A DNA stretch of 64,000 bases from Prevotellaceae bacterium MN60 (GCA_900199555.1 FZQZ01000003.1:175102-239101); one strand, 5' to 3'; shown: positions 1 to 9,892, numbered from the stretch's first letter. Notes: a model not told the origin generated them from the sequence alone. Numbers and translations are program-made.

Positions 1-929
1 TTACCAGTCATCGTAGTTACTGGATAACCTAAAGAGTTAAAATAGTCAGGAGCCCAGAACAGGAAGAACCACCACACGCCATCGGTAAATAGTTTACCTA
101 CAATGAAAGCCCATGTCTGTCGATACTTAAAGCAATCAATAATCGACAATTTCACGCCTTCATCTTCAGACTCTTCGTCAGCAAGCTGGGGAGTTGCATC
201 TTCATCAGACTCGATATACAACAATTCTGAGGCATTTACGAATCTACTCTTTGATGGTTTTGTATAGACAAACAACCACAATCCTGCCCAGATAAAACCT
301 AGAGCACCGATAATAATGAATGCCATCTCCCATCCAAAGGCATCAGCTAGTGCAGGAATACTCAAGGGTGCCACCAAAGCACCAATAGAAGCACCAGCAT
401 TGAAGATAGAGGTTGCAAAGGCGCGGTCTTTCTTGGGGAAATATTCTGCTGTAACCTTGATGGCAGCGGGGAAGTTGCCTGATTCGCCCATAGCCAATAT
501 CATTCGACAACCAATAAACAACCAGACGCTAACCGTCAGTCCAAAGAGTCCCATCTGCGATGCCTTATCCATCGTCTTCAAAACGGCCATGCTATCTACA
601 CCGTCTATCCAACATGTAGCAATACCGCATGCTGCATGCATACAGGCACCGATGCTCCAAAGGATAATGGCAAAGATATATCCCTTCTTGGTACCCATCC
701 AGTCGATAAACTTACCTGCAAAAAGTGAGATGGCTGCATAGAAGAGAGAGAAAACGGCAGTAATGGTACCATAGTCATCGTTGTCCCAATGGAAATCTAT
801 CGAGATATAGTTGGTGTTTAGCAACGACAAGACCTGACGATCCATGTAGTTAATGGTTGTAGCAAGGAATAGTAGACTACAAATTACCCAACGAAAGTTG
901 GACATCTTGGATGTTTGAATAGCGTTCAT
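1..929 (-). CDS. MFS transporter, hexuronate (ExuT)-like, C-terminus beyond window
   Basis: Inner-membrane major facilitator of the anion:cation symporter group, which imports sugar acids such as hexuronates with protons. About 309 residues are visible. The start reads MNAIQTSKMSNFRW, then a first membrane helix and the motif NYMDRQVLSLL (residues 27-37), which closely resembles the ExuT/GudP signature. The central part shows further helices, a GxxxDxxGxxxG-like loop (AGKFIDWMGTKKG) and an acidic cytoplasmic linker. The gene starts 31 bp after the murF-alr stop on the same strand, so it may be co-transcribed with it, though no sugar-acid catabolic gene is visible beside it. The substrate is inferred from family resemblance only. 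Confidence 0.85.
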   Translation of the reverse strand, partial: MNAIQTSKMSNFRWVICSLLFLATTINYMDRQVLSLLNTNYISIDFHWDNDDYGTITAVFSLFYAAISLFAGKFIDWMGTKKGYIFAIILWSIGACMHAACGIATCWIDGVDSMAVLKTMDKASQMGLFGLTVSVWLFIGCRMILAMGESGNFPAAIKVTAEYFPKKDRAFATSIFNAGASIGALVAPLSIPALADAFGWEMAFIIIGALGFIWAGLWLFVYTKPSKSRFVNASELLYIESDEDATPQLADEESEDEGVKLSIIDCFKYRQTWAFIVGKLFTDGVWWFFLFWAPDYFNSLGYPVTTMTG

Positions 930-960
930 TTTTTAGTTTTATTATCAATAAGGAATTAAA

Positions 961-3420
961 TTAGTCTTGGAAATATACTTTTTTTACGCGACTGCTTACA
1001 CTCGTCAACACCTCGTAAGGAATCGTTTCGAGTACATCAGACAATACGGTTGCTGGCAGATGATCACCGAAGATTTCTACCATATCTCCCTCTTTACAAG
1101 GAATATCCGTCACGTCAATCATAGCGACATCCATACAGATGTTGCCAACGTACGGAGCCTTCTGACCATTGACCAAGCAATAGCATGCGCCACGTCCCAG
1201 ATGACGATTCAACCCGTCTGCATAACCAATAGGAATAGCAGCAATCACACTATCACGCGTCAATATGCCCTTGCGGCTATAACCCACTGTATCTTCTTTC
1301 GGCACATGGCGCAATTGCAGTATGGTAGTTTTAAGAGTAGATACGGGATGCAGAGGTGCAGAGCCAGATGTACGAGGATCATAGCCATAAAGACCAAGTC
1401 CTAAGCGGCACATATCCATCTGACGCTCGGGGAAGTGCTCGATAGCCGCACTATTATCCATGTGGCGCAGTATCTTATGATTAAAGGCTGCCTGCAACTG
1501 GCGACTGGCCTTGTCAAACTTCTCAAACTGCATAGACGAGAAGTTGTCAAAATCGTCACTATCGCTTCCTACGAAGTGGGAGAATACCGAACGAGGGATA
1601 ATGGCTTGTTGACCTTTCAGTCGACGAATAACCTCTTCTATGTCGTGTTCCGGGTCAAAACCTAAGCGATGCATACCTGTATCCAACTTAATATGCACAG
1701 GCCAACCCGTAATACCCTGTTGTTCGGCAGCACGAATAAGCGCATCCATCAGACGGAACGAATACACCTCTGGCTCAAGGTCGTAGTCAAACATCGTCTT
1801 GAAGGCCGTCATTTCAGGATTCATAATCATAATATTCTGCGTGATACCATGACGGCGCAGCGTAACACCCTCATCGGCAACAGCTACAGCCAGATAGTCC
1901 ACACGATGGTCTTGCAAGGTCTTGGCCACCTCTACAGCACCTGCGCCATAGGCATCAGCCTTCACCATGCATACCAATTTAGTTTCGGGCTTCAAGAACG
2001 AACGGTAGTAATTCAGATTATCAACCACTGCATTTAGGTTGACCTCCAGAATAGTCTCATGCACCTTCTGCTCCAATTGTTCGGTAATTCTATCGAAGCC
2101 AAAAGCACGTGCACCCTTAATCAGTACCACCTCATCGTGCAATGAGCGGAAGGCATCGCTGGCTAAAAACTCATCGGTGGTAGCAAAGAACTCAGAAGAA
2201 GGGAGTTGGAACAGAGCAGACTGAGCAGTCAGACGGGCACCAATACCAATCAGATGACTAACGCCACGCTTCACACAGAGGTCGTTAACCTCACGATAGA
2301 GGTCAGTATCCGTTCTGCCACTCTGAGCTATATCACTTAGAATGAGTGTGCTCTTACCCTGGCTACGGCGCTGCATGAAATCGAGAGCGATATCCAAAGA
2401 GTTGATATCACTATTGTACGAGTCGTTAATCAACAAACATCCATGCTGTCCCTCCTTCACCTCCAGACGCATGGCCACTGGTTCTAGTTGAGCCATACGC
2501 TCTGCTAACTGCTCGGGAGTAATGCCCAAATACAGGGCAATAGCGGTACATGCAAACGAGCACTGCAAAGAAGCCTCATCGAAGAAGGGTAACTGATACT
2601 TGGCTCGTGTACCTTTATATATATAAGAGACAGTCGTAGATTTAGTATCACTCGTTACCTTTTCTATATATAGAGGAGCAGAGATATTCTCTCGACTCCA
2701 ACCAATCTTCTCTCCTTTATAGCCGATACGACGAATGCAACGACTTACAATATCGTCATCGCTGTTATAGGCAATCACCTTAGCACCATGGAACAAATGG
2801 AGTTTCTCCATGCACTTCTCCTCCATCGAACGGAAGTTCTCCTGGTGGGCAGCACCGAGTGAGGTCAGCACACCGATAGTAGGCTGGATGATATCAGAAA
2901 GCGAAGCCATCTCATCAGGCTGACTGATACCAGCTTCAAAAAGGCCCACCTCGGTTTGTTCGTTCAGCAACCAGACAGAGAGGGGTACACCGATCTGTGA
3001 GTTATAACTCTTAGGCGAGCGTGTTACCGTCATCGAGGGCGACAACAATTGGTTGAGCCATTCCTTGACCATCGTCTTACCATTAGAACCTGTAATACCC
3101 ACGATGGGACAGTTGAACTCATCGCGATGACGTTCAGCCAAGCGCTGCAGGGCTTCCAATGGAGAAGGAACAACTAAGAAGTTGGCATCCTTATAGGTGG
3201 TTACCGGAGTCTCTACCACAAAGTTACGAACACCTCGACGATAGAGGTCGGCAATATAGCGATGTCCATCATTACGTGATGTCTTTAAAGCAAAAAACAA
3301 GGTCTCTTCAGGGAAACAAAGGGAACGACTGTCTGTAAGCAGCCAGCCAATGTTCGCATCAGCAGTTCCGATGCGGCGTGCTCCAAGGAGCGTAGTAATT
3401 TTTTCTATTGTGTAATTCAT
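961..3420 (-). CDS. murF-alr: Bifunctional UDP-N-acetylmuramoyl-tripeptide:D-Ala-D-Ala ligase / alanine racemase
   Basis: An 819-residue fusion of two peptidoglycan precursor enzymes. Residues 1-450 are MurF, which adds D-Ala-D-Ala to the UDP-MurNAc-tripeptide; the ATP loop GITGSNGKT is at 108-116. Residues 455-819 are a PLP-dependent alanine racemase. The PLP lysine is K487 in VKADAYG, the second catalytic tyrosine is probably Y714 in TVGYSRKG, and IPIGYADG is at 729-736. Both halves look intact, so one polypeptide can make D-alanine and attach its dipeptide; the D-Ala-D-Ala ligase is not in the window. The fusion is known in Bacteroidota. The start overlaps the GSCFA gene stop by 4 bp, indicating translational coupling in one operon. 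Confidence 0.96.
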   Translation of the reverse strand: MNYTIEKITTLLGARRIGTADANIGWLLTDSRSLCFPEETLFFALKTSRNDGHRYIADLYRRGVRNFVVETPVTTYKDANFLVVPSPLEALQRLAERHRDEFNCPIVGITGSNGKTMVKEWLNQLLSPSMTVTRSPKSYNSQIGVPLSVWLLNEQTEVGLFEAGISQPDEMASLSDIIQPTIGVLTSLGAAHQENFRSMEEKCMEKLHLFHGAKVIAYNSDDDIVSRCIRRIGYKGEKIGWSRENISAPLYIEKVTSDTKSTTVSYIYKGTRAKYQLPFFDEASLQCSFACTAIALYLGITPEQLAERMAQLEPVAMRLEVKEGQHGCLLINDSYNSDINSLDIALDFMQRRSQGKSTLILSDIAQSGRTDTDLYREVNDLCVKRGVSHLIGIGARLTAQSALFQLPSSEFFATTDEFLASDAFRSLHDEVVLIKGARAFGFDRITEQLEQKVHETILEVNLNAVVDNLNYYRSFLKPETKLVCMVKADAYGAGAVEVAKTLQDHRVDYLAVAVADEGVTLRRHGITQNIMIMNPEMTAFKTMFDYDLEPEVYSFRLMDALIRAAEQQGITGWPVHIKLDTGMHRLGFDPEHDIEEVIRRLKGQQAIIPRSVFSHFVGSDSDDFDNFSSMQFEKFDKASRQLQAAFNHKILRHMDNSAAIEHFPERQMDMCRLGLGLYGYDPRTSGSAPLHPVSTLKTTILQLRHVPKEDTVGYSRKGILTRDSVIAAIPIGYADGLNRHLGRGACYCLVNGQKAPYVGNICMDVAMIDVTDIPCKEGDMVEIFGDHLPATVLSDVLETIPYEVLTSVSSRVKKVYFQD

Positions 3421-4262
3421 CTTATTGAGTATTTTTGTCTGAATGCAGCCAAGAGTTCCTGTGTGTGTGCCTGGAACGCTTGGTATTCCTTAGATTCGGG
3501 ATTAAAGGGCTTGTGTGCCAAAGCCTGCTTGATAGGTCGCCACTCTTCGAGATACTGACAGGCGGCAGGACTAAAGCAGCTATCGACCAAACGCTCCCAG
3601 ATATAGCCGACAGCCTGTTCTGACGGATGAAGCATATCTGAAGCATAGAAACGATAGTCGCGGAGTTCATCGAGGATGAGCTCGTAAGCAGGGAAATAAG
3701 ATAGCCTAGAATTGTCTAGATTGTCTAGAGTATCTAGAGATTCTAGTCTCATCAGCTTATCTACTGCCAACAGCAGGGTAGCCTTTGATAGTTGACTCTC
3801 ATGATAGCCATATTTACGATAACGAATAGGGCTTACCGTAAAGACAACCTGAATGTCAGGGCGATGCTTCTGCAAAAGCACCACAGCCTGACGAAGATAG
3901 TCTACACAGGTATCTACAGAGAGTACCTCCTCTTGAAAGAGTTTCTGCGGACGTTTCTCACAATTATCTACAATCTCGCCCGTGCTCTTGAGGCGATATA
4001 CATGATTAGTTCCTAAAGTCAGGAATACGATGCGTGGAAGTTTACCTTTCTCCAATTGAGTAGGAATCCAACGCTCTATAGTATGCAGGATGCTGGCAGG
4101 GTTATACATTACACCATAGGGGTTGATGGTGGCAGGGAATCCCTCGTCACTAAAACGACGCCCTATTGCATCCGCAAAACAAGAGCCTACAAAGAGGATT
4201 TCTTCGCAAGGCTCTATTTGGAAATGAGGCTTATCTATTTCTATTTTCGTCCGAAACTCCAT
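3417..4262 (-). CDS. GSCFA domain protein
   Basis: A 281-residue protein of the GSCFA family, named for the motif seen here at residues 26-30 (FVGSCFADAIG). It is followed by INPYGVMYNP and later by TLGTNHVY and DMLHPSEQA, blocks resembling the catalytic blocks of SGNH/GDSL-type hydrolases (Ser27 would be the nucleophile and the DxxH block the Asp-His pair). Substrate is unknown. It lies between yfhO and murF-alr, overlapping the first by 32 bp and the second by 4 bp, which suggests an envelope-related job. Residues around 180 (RLESLDTLDNLDNSRLS) are encoded by a 9-bp CTAG-containing tandem repeat, so this part is probably a variable surface loop. Confidence 0.9.
   Translation of the reverse strand: MEFRTKIEIDKPHFQIEPCEEILFVGSCFADAIGRRFSDEGFPATINPYGVMYNPASILHTIERWIPTQLEKGKLPRIVFLTLGTNHVYRLKSTGEIVDNCEKRPQKLFQEEVLSVDTCVDYLRQAVVLLQKHRPDIQVVFTVSPIRYRKYGYHESQLSKATLLLAVDKLMRLESLDTLDNLDNSRLSYFPAYELILDELRDYRFYASDMLHPSEQAVGYIWERLVDSCFSPAACQYLEEWRPIKQALAHKPFNPESKEYQAFQAHTQELLAAFRQKYSIR
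3705..3747. repeat. In-frame CTAG 9-bp tandem repeat inside GSCFA gene
   Basis: Five CTAG tetranucleotides (mostly within TCTAGA) occur at 3706, 3716, 3725, 3734 and 3743, that is with 9-10-bp spacing. Nine bp is three codons, so unit gain or loss would not shift the frame; the encoded peptide repeats L-D-x. The same repeat type recurs at 39991, 45001 and 55836 in this window. Confidence 0.85.
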
Positions 4263-6747
4263 GATTCCATCTGCGATAAGCTGTCCATCCCAATGCTATC
4301 AGAATGAGCAGCAATAGCACATAAGCCATATAGGCAATGGTCTCTGTGCGGTCTATACTCTTCGGGAAGAAGCTGAGCACCACCTCATGTTTGCCAGGCT
4401 TTACCTGCAGAGCGCGCAAAACATAGTTAACGCGTCCCAATGGTTGTTCCTGACCATCCACAGTAGCAGTCCATCCAGGATAGTATATCTCCGAGAATAC
4501 AACGACACCACCTTTACCTGAGTTCACCTCGTAGGTCAACTGGTTGGGCTCGTAGGCGGTGATTGTCACACGGCTCAAGGTATCTTGTACTACAGACTGT
4601 CCCAACAGCTCTTCAAACTTCTTGTCTGCTACGGCTTCATGGCGCAATGCCATGTGTCCCAGCATTTCAATTTCCTGATTGGCATTATCCACATAGTTAA
4701 TGTGGTCAACAAACCATGCATTGCCATAGGTATAGGGGTTAGTCAAAGGAACAGTCTGTCCTCCCTGCAGAGGCAGGATAAAATACTTTGTATTCAGCAT
4801 GTTCAGCACGGGATAGATACTATCGCCATTCACCTGTGTCATATCACCTGCAGCATTGCTAACAGCCTTAAACACCCCATTCATTTCAGGAGAAATATAG
4901 GCATCTATCAGTTCCTGATATCGACGCAGTTTAGCAGCATGGTAGCCACCGATGCTCTTCAGGTAGAAACTGGTCTCATTCTCGTTAAATGTTGACGATG
5001 CCAGATTCAATACACGATAGTCAAGCGACTTGTCTTGCAGAATATGGTCAACAGCAGCCGATTTAGGCATAGGCTCCTCGCGCACCGTCTTCGATACAAA
5101 CATCTCGTCGTTCAGATAGCGCTTGTTCACCTGCCACATATCCACCAGACAAAGCACTGTCAGAAGTACGCACATCCACTCCACGCGCAACTTCTTATAG
5201 TGATAGAGCATCATACATGCGGCACCTATCAAGATTATCCAGAACGAGCGCCAGCAATCGGCAGTGAATACTGCTACGCGCATCTCAGTCAGATTCTTTA
5301 CCAATGGTGCCAACTGGTCTTCAGGCAACTGGCGCAATGCCTGCATCTCGTTATAACTGATAAAATCAGAGAAGAATAACGTAGGCATCAATGCAAAAAG
5401 CAGACAGATACCTGCCGTAATACCCAAGGAAATATAGAATGGTTTCTGACTATTCGTCTCTGGCTTCTGCCCATTAGCTATCCACTGCTTCAGTGCCAGC
5501 ATAGCCAACAGAGGAATCGTAAACTCGGCAATAACCAAGATAGACGCTACCGTGCGGAACTTGGCATACATCGGTATATAATCTAGGAAGAAGTCGGTAA
5601 ACGGCATAAAGTTTCTACCCCATGATAGCAATACCGACAGGATGGTAACACCCAGCAAAGCCCACTTCATCGGTCCTTTGACGATGATTAAGCCCAACAC
5701 AAAGAGCATGATGACGAAGGCACCAACATATACAGGGCCAGCTGTCATAGGCTGATCGCCCCAATATTGTCCTAACTGCTGATAGATACCTGTATAATAC
5801 TCATCAGCATGCTTCATCGCTGTCTTACTCTGTGACAGGGGTACACTAGCACCACCCTTGGCATTGGGTACCAACAATGTCCATGTCTCATCAATGCCAT
5901 AGCTCCACTGAGTGATATAGTCGCGGTCCAAACCGCTATCCGTCTGATTGGCACTATTTTGCTTTACCAGTTCACTCTTTCCGCGCATCGACTCTTTGCC
6001 ATACTCCCATGTATGGTAGAGGTTTGAGATATTGAGACAAACACCGATAGCTGCACCTGCCAGACAGGCTGCCAATGCTTTCATCAAGTGCTGATATTCC
6101 TTACGGCGTAGAGCATCGATAGAGAAGGCGATGACCATGGCAGCAATGATGAAGAGATAGTAGTAGGTCATCTGCACATGGTTAGCCAACACCTCTAGTG
6201 CAGCAAAGAGAGCTGTCACAAGCATACCCCACAGGTATTTACCGCGATAAGCCAATACCACACCGGCAATCATTGGTGGCAGATAAGCCAACGCCATCAC
6301 CTTCCAAATGTGACCTGCGGCAATGATGATAAAGAAATAGCTGGAGAATGCCCATATCACAGATCCTAATGCTGCCAGATACTGACGGAAGTCGAAGGCA
6401 CGCAATAGGATATAGAAACCTAACAGGTAAGCAAAGACATACCATACATTTTCTGGAAGTCCAAGATGATAGACAGTCTCCACCTTCGCCAACAGGTTGG
6501 TACTGTTATACGAGGGAGCCATCTGATAGGTGGGCATACCGCCAAACAAAGAGTTGGTCCAACGGGTACGTTCTCCTGTACGCTGATGATACTCCGAAGC
6601 CTCTTGTCCTGCTCCGCGTCCTGCCGAAGAGTCATGGCGATAGAGCACCCTACCCTCTATATCGGCGGGAAAGAAGTAAGCAAAAGAGATTCCCACAAAC
6701 ATCAAGACTACCAACACGTCGGGTAGCCACTGCTTCCAATTTTTCAT
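4231..6747 (-). CDS. YfhO-family membrane protein
   Basis: A large polytopic inner-membrane protein (838 residues from the chosen start) of the YfhO family. It has about a dozen hydrophobic helices in the first two thirds and a C-terminal extracytoplasmic domain with YPGWTATVDGQEQPLGRVNY and PGKHEVVLSFFP, typical of the family, before a final helix. Some YfhO proteins elsewhere are tied to glycosylation of wall or lipid polymers; the role here is not known. A start four codons upstream exists, but the minus-strand promoter box at 6768-6775 favours MKNWKQWLPD at 6747, with about 20 bp between box and ATG. It is the first gene of a run with GSCFA and murF-alr. Confidence 0.9.
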   Translation of the reverse strand: MKNWKQWLPDVLVVLMFVGISFAYFFPADIEGRVLYRHDSSAGRGAGQEASEYHQRTGERTRWTNSLFGGMPTYQMAPSYNSTNLLAKVETVYHLGLPENVWYVFAYLLGFYILLRAFDFRQYLAALGSVIWAFSSYFFIIIAAGHIWKVMALAYLPPMIAGVVLAYRGKYLWGMLVTALFAALEVLANHVQMTYYYLFIIAAMVIAFSIDALRRKEYQHLMKALAACLAGAAIGVCLNISNLYHTWEYGKESMRGKSELVKQNSANQTDSGLDRDYITQWSYGIDETWTLLVPNAKGGASVPLSQSKTAMKHADEYYTGIYQQLGQYWGDQPMTAGPVYVGAFVIMLFVLGLIIVKGPMKWALLGVTILSVLLSWGRNFMPFTDFFLDYIPMYAKFRTVASILVIAEFTIPLLAMLALKQWIANGQKPETNSQKPFYISLGITAGICLLFALMPTLFFSDFISYNEMQALRQLPEDQLAPLVKNLTEMRVAVFTADCWRSFWIILIGAACMMLYHYKKLRVEWMCVLLTVLCLVDMWQVNKRYLNDEMFVSKTVREEPMPKSAAVDHILQDKSLDYRVLNLASSTFNENETSFYLKSIGGYHAAKLRRYQELIDAYISPEMNGVFKAVSNAAGDMTQVNGDSIYPVLNMLNTKYFILPLQGGQTVPLTNPYTYGNAWFVDHINYVDNANQEIEMLGHMALRHEAVADKKFEELLGQSVVQDTLSRVTITAYEPNQLTYEVNSGKGGVVVFSEIYYPGWTATVDGQEQPLGRVNYVLRALQVKPGKHEVVLSFFPKSIDRTETIAYMAYVLLLLILIALGWTAYRRWNHGVSDENRNR

Positions 6748-6767
6748 AATTTCTCTCATTTTGCCTG

Positions 6768-6775
6768 CAAAGATA
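6768..6775 (-). promoter_or_regulatory. TAnnTTTG promoter box for yfhO operon
   Basis: TATCTTTG on the minus strand, the Bacteroidota -7 element, 20 bp before the chosen yfhO start. It is back to back with the plus-strand box at 6788, giving a compact divergent promoter pair. Confidence 0.65.
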
Positions 6776-6787
6776 CGAATTTTTTAT

Positions 6788-6795
6788 TATCTTTG
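6788..6795 (+). promoter_or_regulatory. TAnnTTTG promoter box for mtnN-luxS
   Basis: TATCTTTG followed by CA, 24 bp before the mtnN ATG. It rules out the upstream in-frame TTG at 6793, which lies inside the box. Confidence 0.7.
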
Positions 6796-6819
6796 CACAC
6801 AAAAATAAAGAAAAACAAT

Positions 6820-7464
6820 ATGAAGATTGGTATTATAGTAGCCATGGATAAAGAACTGCGTCAATTGCAGGCTCTTTTCAATGATGGCAATGTACGTGTA
6901 GAGAAGTGTGGCATCGGTAAAGTGAATGCTGCCTTAGGAGCCCAGCGAATGATTAACGAGTTCCACCCCGACTGCATCATCAGTAGTGGTTGTGCAGGTG
7001 GCAATGGCGATGATATCAACATACAGGACGTGGTGGTTAGTGCACAACTTTGCTATCACGACGTCTATTGTGGCTCCGCTATCGACGATACTACGGTATA
7101 TGGACAGGTACAAGGTCTCCCTGCTCGCTATCAAGCAGACCCTTATCTGCTTCGCAAGAGCGCAGAACTAAAGGTGGACGATGTAAAGATTCACCCTGGT
7201 CTCATCGTCACTGGCGACTGGTTTGTGGATTCTAAGGAGAAGGCCCGCGAGATTGTAGGCCACTTCCCCGAGGCCAAGGCTATCGATATGGAGTCAGCTG
7301 CTATCGCACAGACCTGCTATATCAACAAGGTACCTTTTATCTCGTTCCGTGTCATCAGCGACATCCCTCTGCGCGACACCGATGCTTCTCAGTATCACAA
7401 CTTTTGGGATACCGTTGCCGAACACTCATTCCAAGTTACCAAGACCTTCGTAGAAAGCCTATAA
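6820..7464 (+). CDS. mtnN: 5'-methylthioadenosine / S-adenosylhomocysteine nucleosidase
   Basis: A 214-residue cytoplasmic nucleosidase (MTAN, Pfs) that cleaves adenine from S-adenosylhomocysteine and methylthioadenosine. Visible family features are MKIGIIVAMDKEL with the catalytic glutamate at position 12, SGCAGG near 60, the DMESAAIAQ substrate block and RVISDIP with the catalytic aspartate. The start is set by the promoter box at 6788 and by the family N-terminus. LuxS follows 16 bp downstream and uses its product S-ribosylhomocysteine, so the pair forms the activated-methyl recycling route that releases homocysteine and the AI-2 precursor. Confidence 0.95.
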   Translation: MKIGIIVAMDKELRQLQALFNDGNVRVEKCGIGKVNAALGAQRMINEFHPDCIISSGCAGGNGDDINIQDVVVSAQLCYHDVYCGSAIDDTTVYGQVQGLPARYQADPYLLRKSAELKVDDVKIHPGLIVTGDWFVDSKEKAREIVGHFPEAKAIDMESAAIAQTCYINKVPFISFRVISDIPLRDTDASQYHNFWDTVAEHSFQVTKTFVESL

Positions 7465-7480
7465 GAAAAAGCGAAAGAAT

Positions 7481-7975
7481 ATGGAAGTAATTCAAAGTTT
7501 TACGATAGATCATACCCACTTGAAGCCGGGTATCTATGTTTCTCGCGAGGACAAAGGTTTTACCACATTCGATTTGCGCATCACCGAGCCCAATCAGGAA
7601 CCTGCTGTAGCTCCTTCATCCATGCATAGTCTGGAGCACTTGATGGCTACATGGTTCCGCAATTCTGAGGCGAAAGAGGATGTAGTCTATGTGGGCCCTA
7701 TGGGGTGCCTCACTGGTATGTATATCATCATGACGGGCAACTATACTGTTGAAGACATGCGACGCCTTACTATCGATTGTCTTAAATGGATTCTCACACA
7801 GGAGGAAGTGCCTGCCACCCGTCCTGAGGCTTGTGGCAACTATCTGCTCCACGACCTGCCTATGTGCAAGTGGGAGAGTAGTCGCTATCTTGACCGATTA
7901 CAAAACGATTTCCACTCCGAGTACACCAAACTCCAGATTACACTCGAAGACGGCAGGGTCTTCGCCGATGCATAA
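7481..7975 (+). CDS. luxS: S-ribosylhomocysteine lyase (AI-2 synthase)
   Basis: A 164-residue LuxS that splits S-ribosylhomocysteine into homocysteine and DPD, the precursor of autoinducer-2. The metal and catalytic residues are present: H49 and H53 in MHSLEH (with E52 as general base), C76 in GPMGCLTG and C118 in EACGNY. Length is normal for the family. It is the second gene of the mtnN-luxS operon and is followed by a strong hairpin terminator. No AI-2 receptor or uptake gene is seen nearby, so the role could be purely metabolic. Confidence 0.96.
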   Translation: MEVIQSFTIDHTHLKPGIYVSREDKGFTTFDLRITEPNQEPAVAPSSMHSLEHLMATWFRNSEAKEDVVYVGPMGCLTGMYIIMTGNYTVEDMRRLTIDCLKWILTQEEVPATRPEACGNYLLHDLPMCKWESSRYLDRLQNDFHSEYTKLQITLEDGRVFADA

Positions 7976-8006
7976 AGGAAACAAATACGCATAAAGAAAA
8001 AAACAA

Positions 8007-8041
8007 AATATCCCTCGCCATCTGACGAGGGATATTTTTAT
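8007..8041. terminator. Bidirectional terminator between luxS and typA
   Basis: Perfect 11-bp stem AATATCCCTCG (8007-8017) with CGAGGGATATT (8026-8036), 8-nt loop, then T-rich sequence on the plus strand; the minus strand also reads into a T-rich tract. It can end both convergent transcripts. Confidence 0.85.
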
Positions 8042-8089
8042 TGTTTCGAGCCTGCTTGCGTTCGGTAATTGATGCAAGCATCATTACTC

Positions 8090-9892
8090 TTACTGTTTCG
8101 CAGCCTTTTTACGCTGGTCGTGATCAAGGATAGCCTTACGCATACGCATTGACTTCGGAGTAACCTCCACGATTTCGTCTTCCTTGATATACTCCAGACA
8201 TTCCTCCAGCGACATCACCACCTTTGGAATGATGCGAGCCTTGTCGTCAGTACCTGATGCACGCACGTTGGTCAACTGCTTAGCCTTACATACATTGACC
8301 ACAAGGTCGTTGTCGTGAACATGCTCACCCACAACCTGTCCCATGTACACATCCTCACCTGGATCGATGAAGAACTTACCACGGTCTTGCAGCTTATCGA
8401 TAGCATAAGCAAAAGCGTTACCAGTCTCCAGAGCAATCATCGAACCATTCACACGGCGCTCGATTTCGCCCTTATATGGCTGATACTCCTTGAAGCGGTG
8501 TGCCATGATAGCCTCACCCTGTGAAGCTGTCAACACATTGGTACGCAGACCGATAATACCGCGTGAGGGGATGTCAAACTCGATGTTGGTGCGCTCACCC
8601 TGACTCTCCATTGAGGTCATCTCACCCTTACGACGAGTTACCATATCAATCATCTTCGAGGCAAACTCCTCGGGTACATTGATGGTGAGTTCCTCTACAG
8701 GCTCGTGCTTCACACCATTGATTTCCTTATAGATTACCTGTGGCTGACCTACCTGCAACTCATAGCCCTCACGACGCATGGTCTCGATAAGCACTGAGAG
8801 GTGCAGCACGCCACGACCACTAACAATCCACTTATCCGTACAGTCTTCAAAAGGCTCTACACGCAGTGCGAGGTTCTTCTCCAGCTCTTTCTCCAAGCGG
8901 TCGCTGATGTGGCGAGAGGTCACAAACTTACCTTCCTTACCAAAGAATGGTGAATCGTTAATCATGAAGAGCATCGACATGGTAGGCTCGTCGATAGCAA
9001 TAGGAGGCAGGGGCTCGGGATTCTCAATATCACAGATAGTGTCGCCAATCTCAAATTTCTCCAAACCGATAACGGCACAGATATCACCACACTCTACCTG
9101 GTCGATACGCTGGTGTCCCATACCGTCGAACACGTGCAGCTCCTTAATCTTAGTCTTCTCCATCGAACCATCACGATGGGCAATGGTTACCTGCTGACCG
9201 TCTTTCAGTGTGCCACGATGTACACGACCTACGGCGATACGTCCTGTATAGCTGCTATAGTCGAGTGAGGTAATCAGCATCTGAGGCGTACCCTCCAACT
9301 GCTTTGGTGCAGGGATTACCTCCACGATTTTATCCAGCAGATAGGTGATGTCGGTGGTAGGCTTGTTATAGTCCTCACCCATCCATCCATTCTTTGCAGA
9401 ACCATACACTACGGGGAAGTCCAACTGGTCTTCAGTAGCATTCAGCGAGAACATCAGGTCGAACACCATCTCGTATACCTCTTCAGGACGACAGTTAGGC
9501 TTGTCCACCTTGTTGACAACCACGATGGGCTTCAGGCCTATCTGCAGTGCCTTCTGCAATACGAAACGTGTCTGAGGCATAGGTCCCTCGAAGGCATCTA
9601 CCAACAGCAGACAACCATCGGCCATATTCAAGACACGCTCTACCTCACCACCGAAGTCAGAGTGTCCTGGAGTATCGATGATATTAATTTTTGTTCCTTT
9701 CCAATTGATACTAACATTTTTCGAAAGAATCGTGATGCCTCGTTCGCGCTCCAGGTCGTTAGCATCCAACACCTGGCTCGACAGGTTCTGTCCCTCACGG
9801 AACAGGTTACCGGCCAGCATCATCTTGTCCACGAGCGTTGTTTTGCCGTGGTCAACGTGCGCGATAATCGCAATATTTCTGATATCCTGCAT
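8090..9892 (-). CDS. typA: Translational GTPase TypA/BipA
   Basis: A 600-residue ribosome-associated GTPase of the elongation-factor family, linked in other bacteria to 50S assembly and growth at low temperature. G motifs are plain: AHVDHGKTT (P-loop), DTPGHSDFGGEVERV (G3) and NKVDKP (G4). EF-G-like domains II, III and V follow, then the TypA-specific C-terminal domain (GKFFIDPGEDVYMGQVVGEH). Length is typical. It has its own promoter box at 9917-9924 and is divergent from rpsO. Confidence 0.96.
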   Translation of the reverse strand: MQDIRNIAIIAHVDHGKTTLVDKMMLAGNLFREGQNLSSQVLDANDLERERGITILSKNVSINWKGTKINIIDTPGHSDFGGEVERVLNMADGCLLLVDAFEGPMPQTRFVLQKALQIGLKPIVVVNKVDKPNCRPEEVYEMVFDLMFSLNATEDQLDFPVVYGSAKNGWMGEDYNKPTTDITYLLDKIVEVIPAPKQLEGTPQMLITSLDYSSYTGRIAVGRVHRGTLKDGQQVTIAHRDGSMEKTKIKELHVFDGMGHQRIDQVECGDICAVIGLEKFEIGDTICDIENPEPLPPIAIDEPTMSMLFMINDSPFFGKEGKFVTSRHISDRLEKELEKNLALRVEPFEDCTDKWIVSGRGVLHLSVLIETMRREGYELQVGQPQVIYKEINGVKHEPVEELTINVPEEFASKMIDMVTRRKGEMTSMESQGERTNIEFDIPSRGIIGLRTNVLTASQGEAIMAHRFKEYQPYKGEIERRVNGSMIALETGNAFAYAIDKLQDRGKFFIDPGEDVYMGQVVGEHVHDNDLVVNVCKAKQLTNVRASGTDDKARIIPKVVMSLEECLEYIKEDEIVEVTPKSMRMRKAILDHDQRKKAAKQ

